NCBI RefSeq assembly: GCF_022878925.1 | Contig: NZ_CP084626.1 | Span: 1,178,001-1,242,000, forward strand | Length of the DNA: 64,000 bases | Direction: 5' to 3' | Source of the DNA: Caballeronia sp. TF1N1 | GTDB taxonomy: Bacteria > Pseudomonadota > Gammaproteobacteria > Burkholderiales > Burkholderiaceae | In this document: positions 56,571 to 64,000 of the stretch, in pieces | Numbering within the stretch: position 1 is the stretch's first letter | Layout of the letters: each line of letters opens with the position of its first letter | Notes under the pieces: generated by a model | Told to the model about the DNA's origin: nothing | Seen by the model: the letters and a program-made list of their open reading frames with translations, nothing else | Databases searched by the model: none | Position numbers and translations under genes: made by a program

Positions 56571-58187
56571 TCAGATCGCCTCGTAAAGCGGCAGGGTCAA
56601 AAATTCGGTGAACTGCGCCGAAGTCGACATCTCTTCGAAGATCTTGGCCGCGCGTTCGTAAGGCTTGGTATCGCTGCCCGCGCCGCCGACCGACTGCTTG
56701 ACCTTCTCGAGTTCGTCGATGGTGATCTCCCGCACCATCGCTGCCGTGACCTTGCGGCCATCGTCGAGTTTGCCCTTCGGCGAACGAATCCACTGCCACA
56801 CTTGCGAACGCGAAATCTCGGCGGTCGCGGCATCTTCCATCAGGTTATGGATCGGCACGCAGCCATTGCCCGCGAGCCACGAACCGAGATAGTGGATGCC
56901 CACGTTCACGTTATTGCGCAAACCGGCTTCGGTGATCGGTTCTTCGGGACGGAAATCGAGCAGATCGTGTGAGCTCACCTGTACGTCGTCACGCTGCTTC
57001 GCGATCTGATTCGGCTTGTCGCCGAGCACTTTCACGAATTCTTCCATCGCAATGGGCACGAGTCCCGGATGCGCGACCCAGCCGCCGTCGTAACCGTCGG
57101 TGGCATCGCGCGCCTTGTCGGAACGTACGCCGCCCATCGCTTTTTCGTTCGCGGCGGGATCGTTCTTGATCGGAATCAGCGCCGCCATGCCGCCGATAGC
57201 CGGCGCATTGCGCTTGTGGCACGTCTTCAGCAATTCGAGCGCATATGCGCGCATGAAGGGCACGGTCATCGTGATCTTGGCGCGATCGGCGAGGCAGAAG
57301 TTTGGATCGTTCTTGAACTTCTTGATCGCGGAAAAGATGTAATCCCAGCGGCCTGCGTTCAGGCCGGAGCTATGTTCGCGCAGTTCGTACAGAATCTCGT
57401 CCATTTCGAAGGCCGCGAGAATGGTTTCGACCAGCACGGTCGCGCGAATCGTCCCGCGCGCAATGCCCACGCTTTCCTGCGCCGCGATGAAGATGTCGTT
57501 CCACAGACGCGCTTCGAGATGGCTCTCCATCTTCGGCAGATAGAAGTAAGGGCCGCTGCCGCGCGCGATCAGTTCCTTCGCGTTGTGGAACAGGAACAGC
57601 GCGAAGTCGAAGATGCCGCCCGAGACGCGCTCGCCATCGACCGTCACGTGTTTCTCATCCAGATGCCAGCCGCGCGGACGCACGATCAACGTGGCGACCT
57701 GGTCGTTGAGCTTGTATGACTTGCCGTTCTGTTCGAGCGAGATGGTGCGGCGCACGGCCTCCATCAGATTGAGCTGGCCGGTGATCTGGTTGTCCCAACT
57801 CGGCGCGTTTGAATCCTCGAAGTCGGTCATGTACGAATCCGCGCCGGAGTTGAGCGCGTTGATGATCATCTTGCGCTCGACCGGACCGGTGATCTCCACA
57901 CGACGGCATTGCAGGTCCTTCGGCAACGGCGCCACTTTCCAGTCGCCTGCGCGAATCGATTCGGTCGATGCGAGGAAGTCGGGACGCTCGCCTGCATCGA
58001 GCCGCCGGGTACGGTCGATACGCGCGGCGAGCAGTTCGCGGCGACGCGGCTCGAAACGGCGATGCAGCGATGCAACGAGCGCGAGCGCCTCGGGCGTGAG
58101 GACGGTTTCGAAGCCCGGCTTGATCTCAGCCGCGATGCGCATGCCTTCGGGCAACGAGAGCGGATGCGATTGCGATGTCTGCGTCAT
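56571..58187 (-). CDS. aceB: Malate synthase A
   Basis: The ATG at 58185-58187 has AAGGAG 8 bases upstream and gives 538 residues. It has the malate synthase core: [15 protein letters not shown] near residue 115, the [12 protein letters not shown] block with the catalytic Arg, and the [13 protein letters not shown] motif; the catalytic Asp lies in the C-terminal part. It joins glyoxylate and acetyl-CoA to malate. Its partner aceA lies 2.5 kb away on the same strand, separated by three other genes. Confidence 0.96.
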   Translation of the reverse strand: MTQTSQSHPLSLPEGMRIAAEIKPGFETVLTPEALALVASLHRRFEPRRRELLAARIDRTRRLDAGERPDFLASTESIRAGDWKVAPLPKDLQCRRVEITGPVERKMIINALNSGADSYMTDFEDSNAPSWDNQITGQLNLMEAVRRTISLEQNGKSYKLNDQVATLIVRPRGWHLDEKHVTVDGERVSGGIFDFALFLFHNAKELIARGSGPYFYLPKMESHLEARLWNDIFIAAQESVGIARGTIRATVLVETILAAFEMDEILYELREHSSGLNAGRWDYIFSAIKKFKNDPNFCLADRAKITMTVPFMRAYALELLKTCHKRNAPAIGGMAALIPIKNDPAANEKAMGGVRSDKARDATDGYDGGWVAHPGLVPIAMEEFVKVLGDKPNQIAKQRDDVQVSSHDLLDFRPEEPITEAGLRNNVNVGIHYLGSWLAGNGCVPIHNLMEDAATAEISRSQVWQWIRSPKGKLDDGRKVTAAMVREITIDELEKVKQSVGGAGSDTKPYERAAKIFEEMSTSAQFTEFLTLPLYEAI

Positions 58188-58242
58188 GTTGAAATCTCCT
58201 TGGTCGGTCAGACGGTTTTGCTTGTAGCGGTGAGGCGGTAAA

Positions 58243-59010
58243 TCAGTTGCGCGGCGCCCGGCGCGCACCACGTAAGGGGATGTCCTGTGGCTTGCATCCA
58301 CCTTCGATGAATTCGATCAGTTCGGCCATGCCGCGTCCCGTTGCACGTGGCGCGAGCCCGAGTTCTTCAACCGGCAAGCCGGCGCGATTGATCCAGAACG
58401 TCGTGTAGCCGAACCAGGTCGCGCCCGCGATATCCCAGCCGTTCGACGACACGAACACGATCTCGCGCGCCGCCGCGCCGAAAGCGCGCGTGCCGAGTTC
58501 GTACGCGGCGGCGGCGGGCTTGTAGGCGCGCACCGCATCGACGGAAAGCACGTGGTCGAAGAGTCCCGTCATGCCCGCGCTTTTGATGGCGATATCGAGC
58601 ATCGGCGGATTGCCGTTGGACAGGATCGCGAGGGGAATGCCTGCGCGCTCGCGCCATTGTTTGAGCGCGGTCACGGTATCGGGGAACGCGGACAGGCAGG
58701 CGTATTCGTCCATCAGACGCTTCTCGGCGGCGCTGGTGAGCGCATCGGCAAGACCGAGGCGGGCGGCGGCGTGGCGCAGGGCATCGATCGTGATGTCCCA
58801 GAACGGCGCGTAATGGCTACCCGACGGATCGGCGAGCGTGCGCAACTGCGTGTATTCGATCTGCTTTTGCCGCCAGAGCTGCGAGAGCGGCTCGCCCTTG
58901 CCGGGAAACAGTTGCTCGGCCACCGAGACGACCGAGTGAACGTCGAAGAGCGTGCCGTAGGCGTCGAAAATCACTGCGCGAGGAGATGGGTGTGTCGTTA
59001 TGGCCGACAT
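58243..59010 (-). CDS. Haloacid dehalogenase type II
   Basis: The 255-residue protein has the L-2-haloacid dehalogenase marks: the nucleophile Asp in [14 protein letters not shown] near residue 15, LSNGNPPML near residue 120, [10 protein letters not shown] near residue 155 and [15 protein letters not shown] near residue 177. It would hydrolyse 2-haloacids to 2-hydroxyacids. It lies 55 bases upstream of aceB, so glyoxylate or related products could enter the shunt. A LysR gene is divergent. Confidence 0.92.
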   Translation of the reverse strand: MSAITTHPSPRAVIFDAYGTLFDVHSVVSVAEQLFPGKGEPLSQLWRQKQIEYTQLRTLADPSGSHYAPFWDITIDALRHAAARLGLADALTSAAEKRLMDEYACLSAFPDTVTALKQWRERAGIPLAILSNGNPPMLDIAIKSAGMTGLFDHVLSVDAVRAYKPAAAAYELGTRAFGAAAREIVFVSSNGWDIAGATWFGYTTFWINRAGLPVEELGLAPRATGRGMAELIEFIEGGCKPQDIPLRGARRAPRN

Positions 59011-59148
59011 AGCCGTGCGCTCCATGTAGAGGTCGGGTTGGATTGTATTGGTGATCGTAGTGAAGGAAAAAGCATCGCCGGATCACTTGATCTTTTACTT
59101 TTTAATACCTAATCTGAGCGCGAGTCCCGCATTTGACGAAAAAAACGC

Positions 59149-60051
59149 ATGGATCGATTCAAGCAGATTGAGACGTTCGCGGCCGTCGCGGCAAAAGGCA
59201 GCTTGTCGGCGGCGGCGCAGGCGGAAGGCATCGCGCCCGCGGTGATCGGCAGGCGGCTCGACGCGCTCGAAGAACGGCTCGGCGTCAAGCTGCTCGTGCG
59301 CACGACGCGCAAGATCACGCTGACGTTCGAAGGCTCGGCGTTTCTCGAAGACTGCCAGCGCATCATCAACGACATGCAGAACGCGGAATCGAGCGTGTCG
59401 GCGGGCGGCGTGAAGGCGAGCGGGCATCTGCGCGTGTCGGCGCCGGCGGGCTTCGGGCGGCGTCACGTCGCGCCGCTCGTGCCGAAATTCACGACGCTGC
59501 ATCCGGACGTTTCCGTGAGTCTCGATCTCACCGACCGCATGGTCGATCTCGTCAACGAAGGCTTCGACTGCGCCGTGCGTCTCGGCGAGTTGCCGGATTC
59601 GTCGCTCGTGTCGCTCAAACTCGGCGAGAACCGGCGCGTGTGCGTGGCGTCGCCCGACTATCTCGCGAAATTCGGCGAACCCGCGGACCTCGCGGCGCTT
59701 GCGCATCACAACTGTCTCGCGCTTGGGGCATCGGCGAATCAGCAGCGCGGCTGGGTGTTTCAGCAAGATGGCAAGGTAGTGACGATCAAAGTCTCCGGCA
59801 CGATGGAGTGCTCGGACGGCGCCGTGCTGCACGAGTGGTGCATGGAAGGGCGCGGGCTCGCGTGGCGGTCGTGGTGGGAGGTGGGCGACGATATCGGCGC
59901 GGGACGCCTCGAGAGCGTGCTCGATGCGTTCGCCGCGCCGCCTATCGGCATTCACGCCGTTTTTCCGCAACGCCGGCACTTGCCGTTGCGCGTGCGTCTT
60001 TTTCTCGATCTGCTCAAGCATACGTATAACGCTTCGGGATACTGGGGATGA
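59149..60051 (+). CDS. LysR family transcriptional regulator
   Basis: The 300-residue protein begins MDRFKQIETFAAVAAKGSLS, a LysR winged helix, followed by a substrate-binding domain with GGVKASGHLRVSAPAGFGRR. It is divergent from the haloacid dehalogenase/aceB genes with a 138-base gap, and is the likely regulator of the dehalogenase. The ligand is unknown. Confidence 0.91.
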   Translation: MDRFKQIETFAAVAAKGSLSAAAQAEGIAPAVIGRRLDALEERLGVKLLVRTTRKITLTFEGSAFLEDCQRIINDMQNAESSVSAGGVKASGHLRVSAPAGFGRRHVAPLVPKFTTLHPDVSVSLDLTDRMVDLVNEGFDCAVRLGELPDSSLVSLKLGENRRVCVASPDYLAKFGEPADLAALAHHNCLALGASANQQRGWVFQQDGKVVTIKVSGTMECSDGAVLHEWCMEGRGLAWRSWWEVGDDIGAGRLESVLDAFAAPPIGIHAVFPQRRHLPLRVRLFLDLLKHTYNASGYWG

Positions 60052-60118
60052 ACCGCCCTTGATCGCGCGTTTGCGGCACTAGAATGAAAGCACGCACCGA
60101 CGCCCGAAGGAGGACGCC

Positions 60119-60553
60119 ATGTTCAAACACATCCTTGTGCCGACGGACGGTTCCGAACTGTCGCAAAAGGCCATCGACGGCGCGATCGACCTCGCGCAAT
60201 CCGTTGGCGCACGCATCACGGCTTACGCGTGCCTGCCGCAATACCCTTATTCGCCTTTCGCCGATGTCGCCGTCGAACCACCCGACGACTTCCACACGCG
60301 CGCCGAACGCGAAGCCCGCGATCATCTGCGCGCCGTCGAACGCGCGGCGATCGCGGCAGGCGTGGCGTGCGACAGCGTGACGAGCATCGACGCGGCGCCG
60401 TATATCGGCATCATCGAGGCGGCGGAGGGCAACGGCTGCGACGTGATTCTGATGGCCTCGCACGGCAGACGCGGGCTCGGCAGTCTCCTGATCGGCAGCG
60501 AGACACAGCGCGTGCTCACGCATACCAAGATTCCGGTCATCGTCTATCGGTGA
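60119..60553 (+). CDS. Universal stress protein UspA family
   Basis: The 144-residue protein has the Usp fold: HILVPTDGSELSQKAIDGAI at the N-terminus and the ATP-binding G-2x-G-9x-G(S/T) motif in GRRGLGSLLIGSETQRVL, closing KIPVIVYR. It belongs to the ATP-binding group. AGGAGG lies 6 bases before the ATG. Convergent with aceA, separated by a hairpin. Confidence 0.93.
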   Translation: MFKHILVPTDGSELSQKAIDGAIDLAQSVGARITAYACLPQYPYSPFADVAVEPPDDFHTRAEREARDHLRAVERAAIAAGVACDSVTSIDAAPYIGIIEAAEGNGCDVILMASHGRRGLGSLLIGSETQRVLTHTKIPVIVYR

Positions 60554-60574
60554 CAGGTCACGGTGAAATGAAAA

Positions 60575-60602
60575 ACGGCGGCCATGTCGCCACGGCCGCC
60601 GT
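60575..60602 (-). terminator. Terminator after aceA
   Basis: ACGGCGGCC and GGCCGCCGT pair over 9 bp. On the minus strand, downstream of aceA, the stem is followed by TTTTT. Confidence 0.8.
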
Positions 60603-60638
60603 CGGTTTCACTGCGCTCCCTGATTCAGCCTGGCGCTT

Positions 60639-61946
60639 TTACGCGACCTTTTTGTCGAAGAACTGCTCGTCTTCCGTCGATCCATGCAGCGCGGTCGTCG
60701 ATGCGTCGCGTTCGACCGTTTGCGTGACGGCATCGAAATAGCCGGTGCCCACTTCGCGTTGATGCTTGACCGCCGTGAAACCCTTGTCAGCGGCAGCGAA
60801 TTCGGCTTGCTGCAGTTCGACGAATGCGCTCATCTGCGAGCGGGCGTAGCCGTGCGCGAGGTTGAACATCGAGTAGTTCAGCGCGTGGAAACCCGCGAGC
60901 GTGATGAACTGGAACTTGTAGCCCATTGCGCCGAGTTCGCGCTGGAACTTGGCGATGGTCGCGTCGTCCAGATTCTTCTTCCAGTTGAACGACGGCGAGC
61001 AGTTGTACGAGAGCATCTTGCCCGGGAACTGCTTGTGGATGGCTTCGGCGAATTTCTTCGCGTATTCCAGGTCCGGCTTGCCGGTTTCGCACCATACGAG
61101 GTCCGCATACGGCGCGTAGGCGAGGCCGCGCGACACTGCCTGATCCAGCCCCGGACGCGTGCGATAGAAGCCCTCCACGGTGCGCTCGCCGGTCAGGAAC
61201 GGCTTGTCGTTGTCGTCGATGTCGGACGTGACGAGATCGGCGGCTTCGGCATCCGTGCGCGCAATGACGAGCGTCGGCGTGCCGCAGACGTCGGCGGCGA
61301 GACGCGCGGCGGTCAGCTTCGCGACGTTCTCACGCGTGGGCACCAGCACCTTGCCGCCCATGTGGCCGCACTTTTTCACCGACGCCAACTGGTCCTCGAA
61401 GTGCACGCCCGCTGCGCCGGCTTCGATCATCGCCTTCATCAGTTCGAAGGCGTTGAGCACGCCGCCGAAACCGGCTTCGGCATCCGCGACGATCGGCGCG
61501 AAGTAATCGACGTAGCCGGCATCGCCCGGATTTTTGCCTTCGGACCATTGAATCTGATCGGCGCGCGTAAGCGTGTTGTTGATGCGCTTCACGACGAGGG
61601 GCACCGAGTTCGCCGGATACAACGACTGATCCGGATACATCTCGCCCGCGACATTGGCATCGCCCGCGACTTGCCAGCCGGACAGGTAGATGGCCTTGAG
61701 GCCGGCTTTCACCTGCTGCATCGCCTGATTGCCAGTCAATGCGCCAAGCGCGTTGACGAACGGCTCTTCATGAATCGACGCCCACAGCTTTTCAGCGCCA
61801 CGCCGCGCGAGCGTGTGCTCGACCGGCACGGAGCCGCGCAGACGCACCACGTCCTCCGCCGAATAGCTGCGCTTGACACCTTTCCAGCGCGAATCCGTTT
61901 CCCATTCCTGATGGAGTTGTTGGGCTTGCTGTTGACGTGAGGTCAT
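60639..61946 (-). CDS. aceA: Isocitrate lyase
   Basis: The ATG at 61944-61946 has AAGGAG 8 bases upstream and gives 435 residues. The catalytic loop K-K-C-G-H lies in [16 protein letters not shown] near residue 190, and the barrel has [20 protein letters not shown]. It splits isocitrate to succinate and glyoxylate, the first step of the shunt, needed for growth on acetate and fatty acids. A perfect palindrome lies about 80 bases upstream. Confidence 0.97.
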   Translation of the reverse strand: MTSRQQQAQQLHQEWETDSRWKGVKRSYSAEDVVRLRGSVPVEHTLARRGAEKLWASIHEEPFVNALGALTGNQAMQQVKAGLKAIYLSGWQVAGDANVAGEMYPDQSLYPANSVPLVVKRINNTLTRADQIQWSEGKNPGDAGYVDYFAPIVADAEAGFGGVLNAFELMKAMIEAGAAGVHFEDQLASVKKCGHMGGKVLVPTRENVAKLTAARLAADVCGTPTLVIARTDAEAADLVTSDIDDNDKPFLTGERTVEGFYRTRPGLDQAVSRGLAYAPYADLVWCETGKPDLEYAKKFAEAIHKQFPGKMLSYNCSPSFNWKKNLDDATIAKFQRELGAMGYKFQFITLAGFHALNYSMFNLAHGYARSQMSAFVELQQAEFAAADKGFTAVKHQREVGTGYFDAVTQTVERDASTTALHGSTEDEQFFDKKVA

Positions 61947-62025
61947 GGCGTTTCTCCTTGAGATTGAACTGAGTTCCTTGGCGATTTGAGCTTCGTGCGC
62001 CGACGTCGGCGGTTTCGTTTGCTCA

Positions 62026-62041
62026 ACTCTTATATAAGAGT
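62026..62041. promoter_or_regulatory. Perfect 16-bp palindrome upstream of aceA
   Basis: ACTCTTATATAAGAGT reads the same on both strands. It begins 80 bases upstream of the aceA start, in promoter position. The form suits a GntR or similar dimeric regulator; I cannot name it. No copy is seen upstream of aceB. Confidence 0.6.
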
Positions 62042-62242
62042 CTAGGCAAATTGCCGCGCGCAACACAGTCCCTGCAGAGAGATTTTCGGATAATAATTTT
62101 CTTTAGAATACAATGAGATGGAGCAATGTTTCCACGATGCGGAATACGATTTTCCATCTTGCAACGCCCGACGTTGTGCCGCGCAGCACATCTTTTGCGA
62201 CGCAAAAGATCATTGCACATCGTGAAATATGGCGAGCGGACA

Positions 62243-62275
62243 AAAAAAACCGACGCGCGAGGCATCGGTTTTTTT
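62243..62275 (-). terminator. Bidirectional-type terminator after the helicase gene
   Basis: AACCGA and TCGGTT form a short stem bordered by an A run on one side and a T run on the other, 55 bases past the helicase stop. Confidence 0.65.
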
Positions 62276-62329
62276 GTGCTATCGGGCAAAGTGGCTCGAA
62301 GGCCGCCTTGCCGTTTAAGCGATCGGGGC

Positions 62330-63976
62330 TTAGCTGCCGCGGCGCGGGGCGCGCGGACCATCGCTGCGGCGGGCGAAACCGTCACGCTGGCCACCGAAAC
62401 CGCCATCGCGCGAACCGCCACGATAACCGCCTTCGCTGCCGCCAGCGTTGGCGCCGCGATAGCCGCCGCCTTCACCGCGATAACCGCCTTCGCGCGAACC
62501 GGTGCTCGGCTTGTTACCGTAGCCGCTGGCGTTGGACGCGCCGTAGCCGCGGCCACCGCCGTTACCGCTGCCGCCATTGCCACCGCCGCTGCCGAAGCGA
62601 CGACCGCCGCCATTGCCGCCGCCCGGACGACCACGGCCGCCAGCGCCGCCACCGAAACCACCCTTAGGCGGCGACTTGCGCGGCTCGAAGCCGACCACGA
62701 CGTTCACCGGCAGCGGCGAACGCACGAAGCGCTCGATACGCTTCAGCGCGCCGATTTCAGCGTAATGCACGAGGCTCACCGCGATGCCGCTGCGGCCCGC
62801 GCGACCCGTGCGGCCGATACGGTGCACGTAGTCTTCCGCAAACTTCGGCAGATCGTAGTTGAACACGTGCGTAATGCCGGGAATGTCGATACCGCGTGCA
62901 GCCACGTCGGTCGCGACCAGTACGCGAACGCGCTTTTCGCGCAGCGCGCGAATCGTGCGATTGCGTGCACCTTGCGGCAGGTCGCCGTGCAATGCGGCGG
63001 AATCGAAGCCAGCGTCCGACAGACGGTTGGCGATCAGGTCCGCGTCGCTCTTGGTCGCCGTGAAGACGATTGCCTGATCGAGGCCTTCGTCGCGCAGCAG
63101 ATGGTCGAGCAGACGATCCTTGTGATCGCGGTCATCGACGTAATGCACGTGTTGCGCGATGTTGTCGCGCGCTTCGAGCTTCTGAACGATCTCGATGCGC
63201 TCCGGGTCCTTCAACAGACGGCCGGTGAGCGAAGCGATCTTGCCGTCGATGGTGGCCGAGAACAGCAGCGTCTGACGCGAAGCTGGCGTGGCGGCAACGA
63301 TCGTTTCGATGTCGTCGATGAAGCCCATGTCCAGCATGCGGTCGGCCTCGTCGAGCACGAGCATGTCGAGAGTCGACAGGTCGATACGGCCACGTTCGAG
63401 GTGATCGATCAAGCGACCCGGCGTGGCGACGAGAATCTCAGGGTTCTTCGCAAGCAGCATCAATTGCTGGCCGTAAGCCACGCCGCCGAGAATGCTGACC
63501 GTGCGCAGACGCTTCAGATGACGGCCATAGGTCGTCGCGGCAGCGGAAACCTGCATGGCAAGTTCGCGGGTCGGCGTGAGCACGAGCAGACGCGGGCGCG
63601 CGACGGGTTGCTGACGGCGCACCGGCTTGGCATTCGGGTCACGCGGGGCGCGCGGTTGCTGCGCCTGGAGCTTTTCCATTTGCGCGAATTTTTCGATGGC
63701 GGGCAGCATGAACGCGGCCGTCTTGCCCGAACCGGTCGGGCTGGAGACGAGCAGATCGCGGCCGGCGAGCGCTGCGGGAATCGCGCGCTGCTGAACCGGC
63801 GTCGGCGACTGATAGCCTGCGGCGGTCAGCGCGGAAACGATGTCGGCGGACAGGCCAAGCGACTCGAACGTCGGGCCTTCGGGTTGTGCCACGGCTTGTA
63901 CTGCGGGTGCTGCGGGGAGGTCTAGTGCTTGTGCTGCAATGTTGTCCAACGGGCTGGGGGTAATGCTCGAAGTCAT
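62330..63976 (-). CDS. DEAD-box RNA helicase, RhlE type
   Basis: The 548-residue protein has the Q motif ([20 protein letters not shown]), motif I in [16 protein letters not shown] in [16 protein letters not shown], and motif [15 protein letters not shown]. From about residue 430 it has a long Gly/Arg-rich RGG-like tail, which binds RNA. Such helicases help ribosome assembly and RNA decay, often in the cold. The tail makes the DNA locally repetitive. The start is 24 bases from the window end, so the upstream region is not visible. Confidence 0.94.
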   Translation of the reverse strand: MTSSITPSPLDNIAAQALDLPAAPAVQAVAQPEGPTFESLGLSADIVSALTAAGYQSPTPVQQRAIPAALAGRDLLVSSPTGSGKTAAFMLPAIEKFAQMEKLQAQQPRAPRDPNAKPVRRQQPVARPRLLVLTPTRELAMQVSAAATTYGRHLKRLRTVSILGGVAYGQQLMLLAKNPEILVATPGRLIDHLERGRIDLSTLDMLVLDEADRMLDMGFIDDIETIVAATPASRQTLLFSATIDGKIASLTGRLLKDPERIEIVQKLEARDNIAQHVHYVDDRDHKDRLLDHLLRDEGLDQAIVFTATKSDADLIANRLSDAGFDSAALHGDLPQGARNRTIRALREKRVRVLVATDVAARGIDIPGITHVFNYDLPKFAEDYVHRIGRTGRAGRSGIAVSLVHYAEIGALKRIERFVRSPLPVNVVVGFEPRKSPPKGGFGGGAGGRGRPGGGNGGGRRFGSGGGNGGSGNGGGRGYGASNASGYGNKPSTGSREGGYRGEGGGYRGANAGGSEGGYRGGSRDGGFGGQRDGFARRSDGPRAPRRGS

Positions 63977-64000
63977 GTCGATCCTTGAAACGGGAAATGA

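Noticed and set aside
62126..63925. A 599-codon open frame on the plus strand across the helicase gene.
   Set aside because: Its first part is an Ala/Thr run, the complement of the Gly-rich helicase tail; the rest is antisense to the conserved helicase motifs.

Overview
The window is chromosomal DNA of a Burkholderiaceae bacterium, most likely Caballeronia or Paraburkholderia. The reasons are the GC-rich codon use, a pcaIJFBDC protocatechuate operon with its IclR regulator, the order thrS-infC-rpmI-rplT-pheS-pheT-ihfA-merR, an ETF-ubiquinone oxidoreductase, BamC, and a DUF2844/DUF3443 pair. No plasmid or phage backbone is seen.

Layout. 0-3.2 kb: an outer-membrane efflux lipoprotein and a FUSC transporter (cut by the window edge), divergent from a LysR regulator. 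3.2-12.6 kb: housekeeping genes, including an SRAP protein, a phosphoesterase, a D-2-hydroxyacid dehydrogenase-like flavoprotein, WrbA, YihY, an alpha/beta hydrolase with decayed copies of its own 3' end, a homocysteine-forming PLP enzyme and a CBS protein. 12.8-19.7 kb: an MFS/acyltransferase fusion, chorismate synthase, ETF-QO, an SDR/thioesterase pair and a PAS-LuxR regulator. 19.9-25.1 kb: scoAB, a hydrolase, RidA and RelA. 25.2-33.5 kb: tRNA-Val and the translation operon; infC appears to start at ATC.

33.5-42.9 kb is an accessory segment next to the 3' end of tRNA-Pro(GGG). It holds gene-poor stretches, two unknown small ORFs, a hexapeptide acetyltransferase, and two similar modules in which an HxlR regulator is divergent from NAD(P)-dependent reductases. 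An IS256-family element with an exact 8-bp target duplication interrupts one reductase gene and is fused to it in frame.

43.0-51.9 kb: three regulators and the complete lower protocatechuate branch, with two PcaR-like operators between pcaR and pcaI. 51.9-53.7 kb: a DUF2844/DUF3443 pair. The DUF3443 lipoprotein carries both D-[TS]-G-S motifs and the other landmarks of a two-lobed pepsin-type aspartic protease; this is the most interesting observation here. 54.2-64 kb: bamC, a three-hairpin candidate RNA, a monooxygenase, the glyoxylate shunt genes aceB and aceA with a haloacid dehalogenase, a LysR regulator and a universal stress protein between them, and a RhlE-type helicase.

Metabolically the window favours growth on aromatic and organic acids. 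The pca operon yields succinyl-CoA and acetyl-CoA, scoAB moves CoA between succinate and acetoacetate, ETF-QO passes electrons from acyl-CoA oxidation to quinone, and AceA/AceB allow growth on the acetyl-CoA produced. All calls come from reading the sequence; no database search was run.
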